Part shown: positions 34,878-42,883 of the stretch, piece after piece | Layout of the letters: every line of letters begins with the position of its first letter | Position numbering within the stretch: the first letter of the stretch is position 1 | DNA from: Ignavibacteriota bacterium | GTDB taxonomy: Bacteria > Bacteroidota > Ignavibacteria > UBA10030 > SZUA-254 | Direction of reading: 5' to 3' | Assembly (NCBI GenBank): GCA_025358305.1 | Contig: JANYJZ010000003.1 | Location: 62,001 to 126,000 of the forward strand | Length of the DNA: 64,000 bases | Translations under genes and position numbers: made by a program | The notes under the pieces: model-generated | Database searches by the model: none | What the model was told of the DNA's origin: nothing | Seen by the model: only the letters and a program-made list of their open reading frames with translations

Positions 34878-35081
34878 ATGGCGCAAGGCACCGTAAAGTT
34901 CTATAATCCAACGAAGGGCTTTGGTTTTATCACAGCGGAAGACGGCGAAGAGATCTTCTTTCATAAGAGCAACGTGAAGAGCACGGGTTTTCGGGATATC
35001 TTAGTTCAGGGAGACAACGTCAATTTCGAATTGAAAACGGAGCAAAAAGGAAAGCGTGCGTACAACATCATGCGCGTGTGA
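34878..35081 (+). CDS. second cold-shock domain protein
   Basis: A 67-residue cold-shock protein with RNP1 KGFGFIT and RNP2 EIFFHK. It differs from its neighbour in having a more basic C-terminus (EQKGKRAYNIMRV) and lacks the WFN tryptophan (KFYNPTKGFG). AAAGGAG at 34862-34868 lies 9 bases before the ATG at 34878; an ATG at 34869 abuts that site and is unlikely. The terminator upstream means it needs readthrough or its own promoter, which I could not identify. Confidence 0.93.
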   Translation: MAQGTVKFYNPTKGFGFITAEDGEEIFFHKSNVKSTGFRDILVQGDNVNFELKTEQKGKRAYNIMRV

Positions 35082-35115
35082 CATGTTGGAACTTGACAAT
35101 ATCACTGCTCGCTAG

Positions 35116-35144
35116 ATCAGTCCTGCCCAAAAGGCGGGACTGAT
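35116..35144. terminator. strong hairpin between convergent csp and priA genes
   Basis: ATCAGTCCTGCC, a 5-base loop, GGCGGGACTGAT: a 12-bp stem, nearly perfect. The T run after it (GCGTTTC) is short. Its position between two convergent genes fits a bidirectional terminator. Confidence 0.55.
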
Positions 35145-35173
35145 GCGTTTCAGGGGGGCGTCTCTTCCGGCGC

Positions 35174-37741
35174 CTACATCATTCCTTGCGGATCCATATC
35201 AAGACTGAACCTCACCGTGCGGCTTCTGCCGAGCGCGGAACGTCCGTATGCGTCCAGCGCGGCCTTGAGGAGTTCATGCAGCCTCCGTCCGGACGGATCG
35301 GCCTTCTTCGACGCCTTTACCACCACGTGCCACCGGTACGACCCCTTGAGCTTCTGGATCGCCGCGGCTGCCGGTCCCAGAACGGTGAGCGCATGCCGCC
35401 GCGCATTGAGGGCCGCCGCGAACGCCGCCGCATGCCGCATGACCTCGTCGTCCTTGGTTCCTTTGAACTCGATGAGCGCGAGACGCGAGAACGGCGGGTA
35501 GGCGAGTTCCTCCCGATACGTCATCTCGCGGTGGTAGAACGACGCGAAGTCGTGCGTCAAGACGAACTGGAGCGTCTCGTTGCGCGGCTGGCAGGTCTGA
35601 ATGATCACCTCGCCCGTGAGCGCGCTCCGGCCCGCCCGTCCCGCGACCTGCGTCAGGAGCTGGAACGTCCGCTCCGACGACCGGAAGTCCGGCAGGAGCA
35701 TCTGCGTATCGGCGGAGATCACGCCGACGAGCGTCACCCGTGAAAAATCCAAGCCCTTCGCCACCATCTGCGTCCCGAGGAGAATGTCCGCCTCGCCCTC
35801 CGAGAACGCCCTGAGCATCGCATCGTGGGAGCCCCGTTTCGACGTCGTGTCGATGTCCATCCGGATCGTGACCGCGTGCGGAAAGAGCTTCTGCAGTTCC
35901 TCCTCCACCCGCTGCGTCCCGAACCCCCGGTAGGCGACGTCCGGCGACTTGCATTCCGGACAGAGATCGGGAGCGGGCCGGACGAGGCCGCAGTAATGGC
36001 ACCGCAGGTGCTCGTGGGTCTGATGGTACGTCATCGTGATGTTGCAGTTGTCGCACATCTCGACATGGCCGCAGTCCGGACACCCCACGTACGGGGAGAA
36101 CCCGCGCCGGTTCTGGAGGATGATGATGCCCTCGTTCCTGCTTAGACGGTCCTCGATATGCTCCTTCAGGAGGTCCGACACGGCCCCGAACTCGAACTTC
36201 CTCTTCTCGCGGTATGCCTTCTCCTTGTCCGCCTTGAACTCCGCAAGACGCAGTTCGCGGAACGCGTCGAGTTTCTTGCGCCGTTCCGCGGTCATGTCGA
36301 CCAGCTGGATGACGGGGAGCTTCGCATTGTCGGCGCGCTCGGGGAGCTCGAGGAGCGTGTGCTTTCCGCCGAGCGCGTTCGTGTACGACTCGAGCGACGG
36401 AGTGGCGGATCCGAGGAGGACGACCGCGTTGGCCTGCGACCCGCGCATGATGGCGACGTCGCGGGCATGGTACCGCGGGGACTGGTCGAACTGCTTGTAC
36501 GACGGCTCGTGTTCCTCGTCCACAATGATGAGGCCGAGGTTCTTCAGCGGGGCGAACACCGCGGACCGGGGTCCGATGACGATCGAGTACGACCCCTCCT
36601 TCGTCCTTCGCCAGGCGTCGTAGCGCTCCCCGATCGACATCCGGCTGTGAAGTGTCACGACCTCGTCCCCGAAATGGAACGTGAACCGCCGGACGATCTG
36701 CGGCGTAAGGGCGATCTCGGGGACGAGGACGATGGCCGTCTTTCCCAGTGAACGGGCGTACCGGATCGCTTCGATGTAGACCTGCGTCTTGCCGCTGCCG
36801 GTGATGCCGTAGAGGAGGTACGAACGGAACGATCCCGCCGTGAGCCCGTCGCGCACGGCTCCGAGCGCGTGCTCCTGGTGGGCGTTCAACACGATATTCT
36901 GCGCGCCGAGCGACGACGCGTAGAGGTCGTATTCGGTCCGGCGCAGGACCTCCCTCTGCGACACCGTGAGGATCCCCTTTTGCTCGAGTGACTTCAATGA
37001 AGAGAGCGGTGCGCCCGATTCCGTCAGGAGCGCGGCGACGGAGACGGCGCCGGGCTCCTTCCGTAGGAGCGTCTGGATGATCGCCTGCTGGCGTGCGGTT
37101 CTTTTCGCCGTCGTACCGCCAATCTGCAAGGCGAGCCACGCGTTCCACGCCGTTCGGGTCGCAGCGGTGATCTCGACGGTCCGTTCGAACTTCGCTTTGA
37201 GCGTCTGGAAGGGATGTCGTTCCTCAATGCGGAGGATGTTCTTCTTCGAGAGCTCGACGAGGGGTCCGTAGAGGTTCTTTTTGTCGAGCTGAGATTGAAG
37301 CTGTGTGTACGACACCGGGCTCTTCACCAAAAGCCTGCGGACGATCTCCGATTGGATCGGGGCGCCGGAGAGCTGCGCGAGGACCGCATCCGGGTCGTCT
37401 GTCGTGAGCGTTACCATCCGTGTTCCCGCCCTCGCCGCGCCCTGAACGAGCATCGCCTTCATGACGTCGCCGGGCGCAGCGAAGTAGTAGTCGGACATCC
37501 AGGACGTGAGTGCCAGAAGGTCCTCGGAGATCGCCGGCTCGGTGTCGAGGACGTCGATGAGCGCCTTGGTCTTCACGACCGGGGAATGCGTGCTCAAGCG
37601 TATGACGATCCCCGTGACGGTGCGCCTGCCGAACGGCGCGGTCACGCGCATGCCGGGCTTCAGATTCTGTCGGAATTCTTCGGGGATGCTGTAGGTGAAC
37701 AGCTTGTCGACCGCTGACGGTATTGCGAGTTCTGCGAACAT
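35174..37741 (-). CDS. priA: primosomal protein N' (replication restart helicase)
   Basis: Reloads the replication machinery at stalled forks. The 855-residue protein has an N-terminal DNA-binding domain (1-105), the helicase core with Walker A GITGSGKTQVY near residue 305 and DEEHEPSYKQ box II, the eight-cysteine zinc-binding insert (CPDCGHVEMCDNC, then CHYCG and CPEC), and motif VI QVAGRAGRS. All catalytic and zinc residues are present. Single gene, convergent with the cold-shock pair. Confidence 0.97.
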   Translation of the reverse strand: MFAELAIPSAVDKLFTYSIPEEFRQNLKPGMRVTAPFGRRTVTGIVIRLSTHSPVVKTKALIDVLDTEPAISEDLLALTSWMSDYYFAAPGDVMKAMLVQGAARAGTRMVTLTTDDPDAVLAQLSGAPIQSEIVRRLLVKSPVSYTQLQSQLDKKNLYGPLVELSKKNILRIEERHPFQTLKAKFERTVEITAATRTAWNAWLALQIGGTTAKRTARQQAIIQTLLRKEPGAVSVAALLTESGAPLSSLKSLEQKGILTVSQREVLRRTEYDLYASSLGAQNIVLNAHQEHALGAVRDGLTAGSFRSYLLYGITGSGKTQVYIEAIRYARSLGKTAIVLVPEIALTPQIVRRFTFHFGDEVVTLHSRMSIGERYDAWRRTKEGSYSIVIGPRSAVFAPLKNLGLIIVDEEHEPSYKQFDQSPRYHARDVAIMRGSQANAVVLLGSATPSLESYTNALGGKHTLLELPERADNAKLPVIQLVDMTAERRKKLDAFRELRLAEFKADKEKAYREKRKFEFGAVSDLLKEHIEDRLSRNEGIIILQNRRGFSPYVGCPDCGHVEMCDNCNITMTYHQTHEHLRCHYCGLVRPAPDLCPECKSPDVAYRGFGTQRVEEELQKLFPHAVTIRMDIDTTSKRGSHDAMLRAFSEGEADILLGTQMVAKGLDFSRVTLVGVISADTQMLLPDFRSSERTFQLLTQVAGRAGRSALTGEVIIQTCQPRNETLQFVLTHDFASFYHREMTYREELAYPPFSRLALIEFKGTKDDEVMRHAAAFAAALNARRHALTVLGPAAAAIQKLKGSYRWHVVVKASKKADPSGRRLHELLKAALDAYGRSALGRSRTVRFSLDMDPQGMM

Positions 37742-37800
37742 AGAGGTGTCAATTTCGAGAAAAAACGAGGGAGATGCAACTAACGATGGGAATGATGCGA

Positions 37801-37833
37801 CGGCGCAGGACGATCACGGTCGTTCCTGCGCCG
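37801..37833 (-). terminator. hairpin after the VOC gene
   Basis: CGGCGCAGGA-CGA on the left pairs with TCG-TTCCTGCGCCG on the right around six bases. It lies just beyond the VOC stop in the minus direction. No clear T run follows, so this may be a Rho-dependent or simply structural element. Confidence 0.4.
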
Positions 37834-37884
37834 CCCGGCGAGCAGAGTCAAGCCGCCCGCCGAGCGCCTGCGAAGCGGAGAGAC

Positions 37885-38268
37885 TCAGGCGGCGTTCTTG
37901 TCCGCCTGCATGATGCCGAAGATATTTCCTTCCGTGTCCTTGCAGTAGACGAGCCACCCGATGGTCGGGATGACCATCTTCGGCACGACGACAGATCCGC
38001 CCGCGGCCTTTACCTTCGCGGCCGTCGCGTCGACCGAGTCGATGTCGATCGTGCAGACGTACGCGATGACCGCAATGCCGTCGATGGGACCCATCCGCTT
38101 AATGAGGCCGCCGTTGATGCCGGGCTGGCCGTCAGGACCGGTCTTGATGACCCAGTAGTCGGTCGGGCCGGGCCACTTGGTGATCTCCCAGGAGAAGATG
38201 CTCTTGTAGAAGGTGATCGCCCGTTCCGGCGACTCCGCGTGGATCTCAAAATGGATGACTCGTGACAT
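37885..38268 (-). CDS. VOC-superfamily (glyoxalase/bleomycin-resistance fold) protein
   Basis: A 127-residue protein with the paired beta-alpha-beta modules of the VOC fold: VIHFEIHAESPERAITFYKS at the start, and later the GWLVYCKDTEGNIFGIMQ strand. It resembles the YCII-free 'predicted enzyme related to lactoylglutathione lyase' group. The His in HFEIHA and Glu-like positions may bind metal, but substrate is unknown. ATG at 38268, after GAAAGG; the longer open frame has no ribosome site. Confidence 0.85.
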   Translation of the reverse strand: MSRVIHFEIHAESPERAITFYKSIFSWEITKWPGPTDYWVIKTGPDGQPGINGGLIKRMGPIDGIAVIAYVCTIDIDSVDATAAKVKAAGGSVVVPKMVIPTIGWLVYCKDTEGNIFGIMQADKNAA

Positions 38269-38421
38269 AGACCGCCTTTCGATTTGAGGTGAGAGTTGAT
38301 GTGATGGCTGCTCGCTGTACAACGCGTGGGAAAGGCAGCGAGCACACCCTTCGGGATCCCGGCTGCCGGGCCTTGAATTGTACGGATAGTGTGCACAGCG
38401 GGTTGCATCCGCAGAACCTCC

Positions 38422-39180
38422 CTAGCGCCGGACGAAGACGAACGCGTGTTCCTCGAATGCCGGCAGACCGACGAACATGCCGAATTTCTTGAAATACGCT
38501 TCCCTGTACCCCAGCCGAGCCATCGCTGCCCTGAGCGCTTCGTCGGTGATCCCCCACTGCGTGATATTATGAATGTCCTTCCAGGGTTTTTGGTAGACCG
38601 GATGTATCTCCTCCCGATGGCCGTATACCTGCCGGATGAGTTCGTCGGCGTGATCGGAGGCGATCGCGACATACTCCTCGTACGGGAGGTCCGTCAGGCG
38701 AAGCGGTTCCGGTCCTTGGACGTACTGCTGATTGTAGATGACGAAGCAGGAGCATCGGGCGGCGTACCGTTCGAGGATCTCGTCCCAGTCGGGATTCGCC
38801 TGGTGGAGCAGGACGTCGAAGAGGAAGACGACGTCGACGTTGCCGATCCGGTCGACGACATCCTTCTTCGAAAAATCATCCTGGATCGGCTCGATCGCGC
38901 TGTAGTGGCGGAGCTGCTCGAGCACCTCGGCGGGGAAATCGGTATCCACGATCCAGCCCTTCTCCACGGGGAATAGCTTCGCCGCGTGCATGCTGTACGC
39001 GCCGTTGACCTTCCACACGCCGCCGAGGTCGGCAAAGGAGCGCGCAGCCGGCTGGAGTTCTTGGAACGTCAATTCGATGAGCCGGAGTTTATCCCGGTTG
39101 ACATAGATGTTGTACCCCTGCCAGAGGTTCGGCAGGTTCCGTAGGACCTTAGCAAGTTTCTGGTGGATGGGGGTGCTCAC
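38422..39180 (-). CDS. probable SAM-dependent methyltransferase-like protein
   Basis: A 252-residue protein. The order AARSFADLGGVWKVNGAYS (motif I-like), GWIVDTDFPAEVLEQL, VDVVFLFDVLLHQ (motif II-like, Asp at end of the strand) and CSCFVIYNQQYV resembles a class I methyltransferase Rossmann fold. The glycine loop is weak (DLGGVWKV instead of GxGxG), so catalytic activity is uncertain. The GTG start lies 7 bases after the OsmC stop, so both are co-transcribed. Substrate unknown. Confidence 0.6.
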   Translation of the reverse strand: MSTPIHQKLAKVLRNLPNLWQGYNIYVNRDKLRLIELTFQELQPAARSFADLGGVWKVNGAYSMHAAKLFPVEKGWIVDTDFPAEVLEQLRHYSAIEPIQDDFSKKDVVDRIGNVDVVFLFDVLLHQANPDWDEILERYAARCSCFVIYNQQYVQGPEPLRLTDLPYEEYVAIASDHADELIRQVYGHREEIHPVYQKPWKDIHNITQWGITDEALRAAMARLGYREAYFKKFGMFVGLPAFEEHAFVFVRR

Positions 39181-39187
39181 GCCGGGG

Positions 39188-39703
39188 CTACCGGCTCCCG
39201 ACCGTACTTTGAGAGACGTCGATCTGAGGCGGTTGGCGGAGGGTCTGGTACACCACGCAGTACCGCTCCGTCACGCTGATGAGTTTCGCGACGAGCTCCG
39301 GGGCGGCGTCCGTGTCGAGTTCAAAATGGAGCCGGATCTTCTGAAATCCGACGGGAGCATCCTTCGCCACGCCGAGCGTTCCGCGAAAATCGAGGTCGCC
39401 TTCGGCCCGGACGACCGCATCCCGGAGGACGATGCCGAACGCTGTGGCAACCGAGGCGAGGGTCACCCCGGCGCATGCGACGAGAGCCTGGAGGAGAAGG
39501 TCCCCCGAGCAGGCGCTTGCGCCGGAACCGCCGGTCGCAGGGTGGAGACCGGCCTCGACAAGCGCTTTGCCGGTCTCGACGCTGCAGGTCAGGCCGTCCC
39601 CGATCGACCCGCGCGCCCTCAAAGTGATGCGCGCGGCGCCGGGGTCTTCCTGGTACCGGCTCTTGAGGGGCTGCTGTACGGCGCGGAGTTCTTCGGCGTT
39701 CAT
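39188..39703 (-). CDS. OsmC/Ohr-family peroxide-protection protein
   Basis: A 171-residue protein of the OsmC fold, thiol peroxidases that reduce organic hydroperoxides. Both reactive cysteines are in place: in the helix QALVACAGVTLAS and in the ERYCVVYQTL block. The central GSGASACSGDLLL region matches OsmC rather than Ohr. ATG at 39703 follows AAGGAAC by 7 bases. Confidence 0.87.
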   Translation of the reverse strand: MNAEELRAVQQPLKSRYQEDPGAARITLRARGSIGDGLTCSVETGKALVEAGLHPATGGSGASACSGDLLLQALVACAGVTLASVATAFGIVLRDAVVRAEGDLDFRGTLGVAKDAPVGFQKIRLHFELDTDAAPELVAKLISVTERYCVVYQTLRQPPQIDVSQSTVGSR

Positions 39704-39724
39704 GTGTCGTTCCTTCAGAGGGTT

Positions 39725-41140
39725 CTACTTTGTAAGGAGGAGCTTCTTCGTTGACTGAAACAGGAGTTCCCCCGACGGGGAGGTTGCGGTCATACGCGCA
39801 TAGTAGACACCGCTCGGACTCTTCGCCGCGTTCCACGTCGACGAGTAGTGCCCCGGGCCCCGCGCTTCCTCGACGAGCGTGTTCACGTGGCGGCCGAGCA
39901 GGTCATAGATCCTCAGCGTGACGAACCCCGGACCAGGGAGATCGAAATGTATCTCGGTCGCCGGGTTGAACGGGTTCGGATAGTTCTGCTCGAGCGTGAA
40001 ACGCGCGGGTACACCCTGTTCCGGAGGCACGCTCGTCGCAGCACCCGCGAGATCGATGACGTAGAGCCCGGAGACCATGTCGCCGATGATGATCTTCCCG
40101 GAGGGGAAGAACGGATAAACCGACCATGCGCCGGTGTACGTTCCGGTCTGGTCGAGAGAATCCGGGAAGGTGTCGTAGCCGGCGATCTCCACGGGGTTTT
40201 CGGGATCCGCGATGTCGACGATCTTCGCGCCTGCCTTGTAGTACGACATGATCGCGAGCGTGTCCTTCACGAAGACATTGTGGACGATCGTCGTGGGGTC
40301 GCCGGTGTACTCGGCCACCTTCGGGAAGCTCGGCGGATTGCGCAGGTCCCAGATCTTCAGCGTCTTGGGCGTGGCGTTGATCTCGTCGGTCGTCAGGAGG
40401 AACGCGCCGTCCGCCGTCGTCGCGCAATTGTGCGTGCCGGAACCGGGATAACTGATCGTATAGAGCAGCTGCGGGAAGGACTTGTCTGTCACGTCGACGA
40501 TCTCTACGCCGACGCCGTAGATCGCCGCGGCGTACATCGTATCGTGCCGCACGAAGCAGTCATGGATGTAGTGCCCCGCGGAATATCGGGAGAGGAAGAG
40601 GGGGTTCTCCGGATCGGCGAGCGAAAAGATGACGACGCCATTCCCTCCGCCCCAGGTGACGCTTCCGTTGAGGTACATGTATCCGTCGCGGACCTGAATC
40701 GTGTGGGAGCGGACCGTCGAGTTCGTGCTGTCGGTGTAGATGAACCCCTTGACAAGGTGTACGGAGTCCGGAAGGTACGACAGGTCGATGATCTGCGTAC
40801 CGCCGCCTCCTTCGCTGACGACATACGCGTAGTGCGACCAGGTCTGGAGCTCGCGCCATTTCGAGATTGGTCCGGGGACGAACGCGCGTTCGGTGATCGC
40901 GTTATTGTCCGTGATCTCCACGACGGCCGTGCCGTTCATGTTTCCGAGGAGGGCGTACTCTTTGCCGGTGAGCGTGTCGGTCCAGCCCCAGCAGCCGGAC
41001 ACATACGCTCCGCCCGTAAGGGAGATAAAGTGTCCGAGGAGGCGCGCCGCGCCCGTCGCCTGGCCGAAAAGGAGCGCCGGGAGGGCGGCGAGGGAGGCGA
41101 CCAAGAGGCGGAGAACGAGGAACCTGGACGAATTGGTCAT
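39725..41140 (-). CDS. secreted LVIVD-repeat (choice-of-anchor B) protein with type IX tail
   Basis: A 471-residue secreted protein: signal peptide (1-27, ending FGQA), then beta-propeller-like LVIVD repeats (TAVVEITDNN, TQIIDLSYLPDSV, VEIVDVTDKSFP, AKIVDIADPENPVE), and a sorting tail beginning NYPNPFNPATEIHFDLP. Such proteins are called choice-of-anchor B; role unknown, probably surface adhesion or sensing. The ATG at 41140 lies six bases after the -10 box at 41147, arguing for this start over the frame start at 41158. Confidence 0.88.
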   Translation of the reverse strand: MTNSSRFLVLRLLVASLAALPALLFGQATGAARLLGHFISLTGGAYVSGCWGWTDTLTGKEYALLGNMNGTAVVEITDNNAITERAFVPGPISKWRELQTWSHYAYVVSEGGGGTQIIDLSYLPDSVHLVKGFIYTDSTNSTVRSHTIQVRDGYMYLNGSVTWGGGNGVVIFSLADPENPLFLSRYSAGHYIHDCFVRHDTMYAAAIYGVGVEIVDVTDKSFPQLLYTISYPGSGTHNCATTADGAFLLTTDEINATPKTLKIWDLRNPPSFPKVAEYTGDPTTIVHNVFVKDTLAIMSYYKAGAKIVDIADPENPVEIAGYDTFPDSLDQTGTYTGAWSVYPFFPSGKIIIGDMVSGLYVIDLAGAATSVPPEQGVPARFTLEQNYPNPFNPATEIHFDLPGPGFVTLRIYDLLGRHVNTLVEEARGPGHYSSTWNAAKSPSGVYYARMTATSPSGELLFQSTKKLLLTK

Positions 41141-41146
41141 GATGAC

Positions 41147-41175
41147 AAGGTAACACATGGGAGACGATTATTCAA
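41147..41175 (-). promoter_or_regulatory. promoter placed for a leaderless transcript of the LVIVD gene
   Basis: Minus-strand TTGAAT (41170-41175), 17 bases, TACCTT (41147-41152), then GTCATC and the ATG at 41140. Same -35 box and same layout as the GH8 gene promoter at 14004. Transcription would begin at the start codon. Confidence 0.55.
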
Positions 41176-41310
41176 GGCGCGTCGGGGGTCGCGCGCGTTG
41201 GGGGTCACGCCTCATGTTGCTTCTCAACGTCGGTTTTTGTATTCTTCTCATGAATTTGGCGGTATTATTGACCTTTTTTACCGAACGCTGTGACAAACAG
41301 CAGGGATTCG

Positions 41311-41733
41311 ATGGCATATTGGCTTATGAAAACCGAACCTTCAACCTACTCGTACGAGACCCTCGTCCGGGACGGCGCCTCGGTCTGGGATGGGGTGACG
41401 AACGCCCTGGCGCTCCGGTACATCCGCTTGATGAAGAAAGGGGACCGGGCGTTCATCTATCATACCGGGAACGAGAAGGCTCTCGTCGGCATCGCGGAGG
41501 TCACCGCGAACCCCTACGCCGACCCGAAAGCCGGTGATCCCAAGCTCGTCGTCGTCGACATCGGTCCCGGCGAGAAACTTCAGCGGAACGTGTCCTTCGC
41601 CGAGATCAAAGGCATGAAGCAGTTCGCGTCCTTTGAGCTTGTGCGGCTGCCGCGGCTCTCTGTCATGCCGGTCGATACCCCCGTCTGGAACGCCCTCATC
41701 AAGCTCTCGAAGATACGGGCTGGGAAAGACTGA
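41311..41733 (+). CDS. EVE domain protein
   Basis: A 140-residue EVE (PUA-like) protein, the family that reads modified bases in DNA or RNA. It starts with MAYWLMKTEPSTYSYETL and has the WDGVTNALALRYIRLMKKGD and AFIYHTGNEKALVGIAEV blocks that build the pocket. Often found near restriction or RNA-modification genes; here it simply precedes a DUF971 gene by two bases. ATG at 41311, with AGGGA 4 bases before; the upstream ATG at 41290 is weaker. Confidence 0.9.
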   Translation: MAYWLMKTEPSTYSYETLVRDGASVWDGVTNALALRYIRLMKKGDRAFIYHTGNEKALVGIAEVTANPYADPKAGDPKLVVVDIGPGEKLQRNVSFAEIKGMKQFASFELVRLPRLSVMPVDTPVWNALIKLSKIRAGKD

Positions 41734-41735
41734 TC

Positions 41736-42080
41736 ATGGGACCGAAAAGCATCAAAAAGATCGGCGACACCGAACTCCAGTTGATCTGGGACGACGGACA
41801 CGACAGCCGATTCACGCTCGGGCAGCTTCGGGACCAGTGTCCCTGCGCGGGCTGCCAAGGGGAGACGGTGCTCCTCCATACGTATGTCCCAGCGCCGGCC
41901 GACAAGGCGACGCCGGGCCGGTACGATCTCCGGGATCTATCCCTCGTCGGCTCGTACGCCATGCAGTGCGCCTGGGGCGACGGCCACTCCACGGGGATCT
42001 ACACCTGGGAGCGGCTGCGTTCCTCCTGTCCGTGCGATATCTGTGCCGCGCTGCATGGCAGCGTGAATTCAACAAACTAG
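41736..42080 (+). CDS. DUF971 protein
   Basis: A 114-residue DUF971 (GBBH-like N-terminal) protein. It shows the four-cysteine block CPCAGCQGE near residue 36, LSLVGSYAMQCAWGDGHSTGIYTWERL, and a second cluster SSCPCDICA. The cysteines may bind zinc or an iron-sulfur cluster; members occur next to Mrp/ApbC-type cluster carriers and other genes. Two bases after the EVE gene. Confidence 0.88.
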   Translation: MGPKSIKKIGDTELQLIWDDGHDSRFTLGQLRDQCPCAGCQGETVLLHTYVPAPADKATPGRYDLRDLSLVGSYAMQCAWGDGHSTGIYTWERLRSSCPCDICAALHGSVNSTN

Positions 42081-42094
42081 AGAGAGAGACTGTG

Positions 42095-42640
42095 ATGATG
42101 GATCTGTTCAAGAAATGGCTCCTTGCCGCGAAGAAACTCGCCGAAAAGTATCCCGCTATCCTCGCGGCGATCGTGATCTACCTCTATTACCTCCTCACGT
42201 CATTCAACTTCTTCAAACATCACGCCGAACGGCAGACGTTACTCGACTACGTGATGCAGTTCGATTCGCTCTTTTTCCTCTGGCTCGCGGCCGCCGCGTT
42301 CCTCCAGGTCCAGAAGATGCGCAAGTCCAACGAGCAGGAGCGGGAAGAACGGCATAACGTCGAACGGGTCCTGGACCGGCAGCAGATCTACGGCACGCTC
42401 ATCAAAGACATCACGATGCTCCTCCAGGACAACGTGAACAACCCCCTCGCGATCATCTCCGTTACGACGCAGGAGATCCGGCGGCGCTTTGAGTCCGACA
42501 AGGAGATCCTCCGGTGGCTCGACAGGATAGACGGCGCCATGCAGCGCATTCACAACACCATACGCGACCTGCAGGCGTACGAGGCTCAGAAACTGCTTGA
42601 ATCGGCTTCGGAAATGAAGGATTCCATGCAGAAGCACTAA
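42095..42640 (+). CDS. membrane protein with a histidine-kinase-like dimerisation helix lacking His and ATPase
   Basis: A 181-residue protein with two membrane helices (about 20-37 and 53-69), a charged coiled stretch (KMRKSNEQEREERHNVERVL), and a HisKA-like helix ending NNPLAIISVTTQEI. In kinases the NNPL box is preceded by a phospho-accepting His; here that place reads LLQDNV. No HATPase domain follows: the protein stops about 50 residues later. So it looks like a kinase-derived scaffold or dominant-negative partner. It precedes the PilB-type ATPase by 243 bases. Confidence 0.65.
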   Translation: MMDLFKKWLLAAKKLAEKYPAILAAIVIYLYYLLTSFNFFKHHAERQTLLDYVMQFDSLFFLWLAAAAFLQVQKMRKSNEQEREERHNVERVLDRQQIYGTLIKDITMLLQDNVNNPLAIISVTTQEIRRRFESDKEILRWLDRIDGAMQRIHNTIRDLQAYEAQKLLESASEMKDSMQKH

Positions 42641-42883
42641 TGTAGTTGCCCCGGCCCGATCGCCCGGTGTCCCCGTTGTCTATATAGAGTGATATCTTGC
42701 CTCCGCAGATGCGTTGATACGGCGAATCCCGCCTAATTTCACCCCCTGCCCCCAACGTGCTTGCTCTGCATCACACCCCTTGTCTCCGGTCACGGAGTTC
42801 TCGCCCGCACCGATGTATTTTCCTGATGTGATTCTTCTTGAAAAAGGGTCACGTCTATTCTTCATCAACACGACGAGGGAAAT

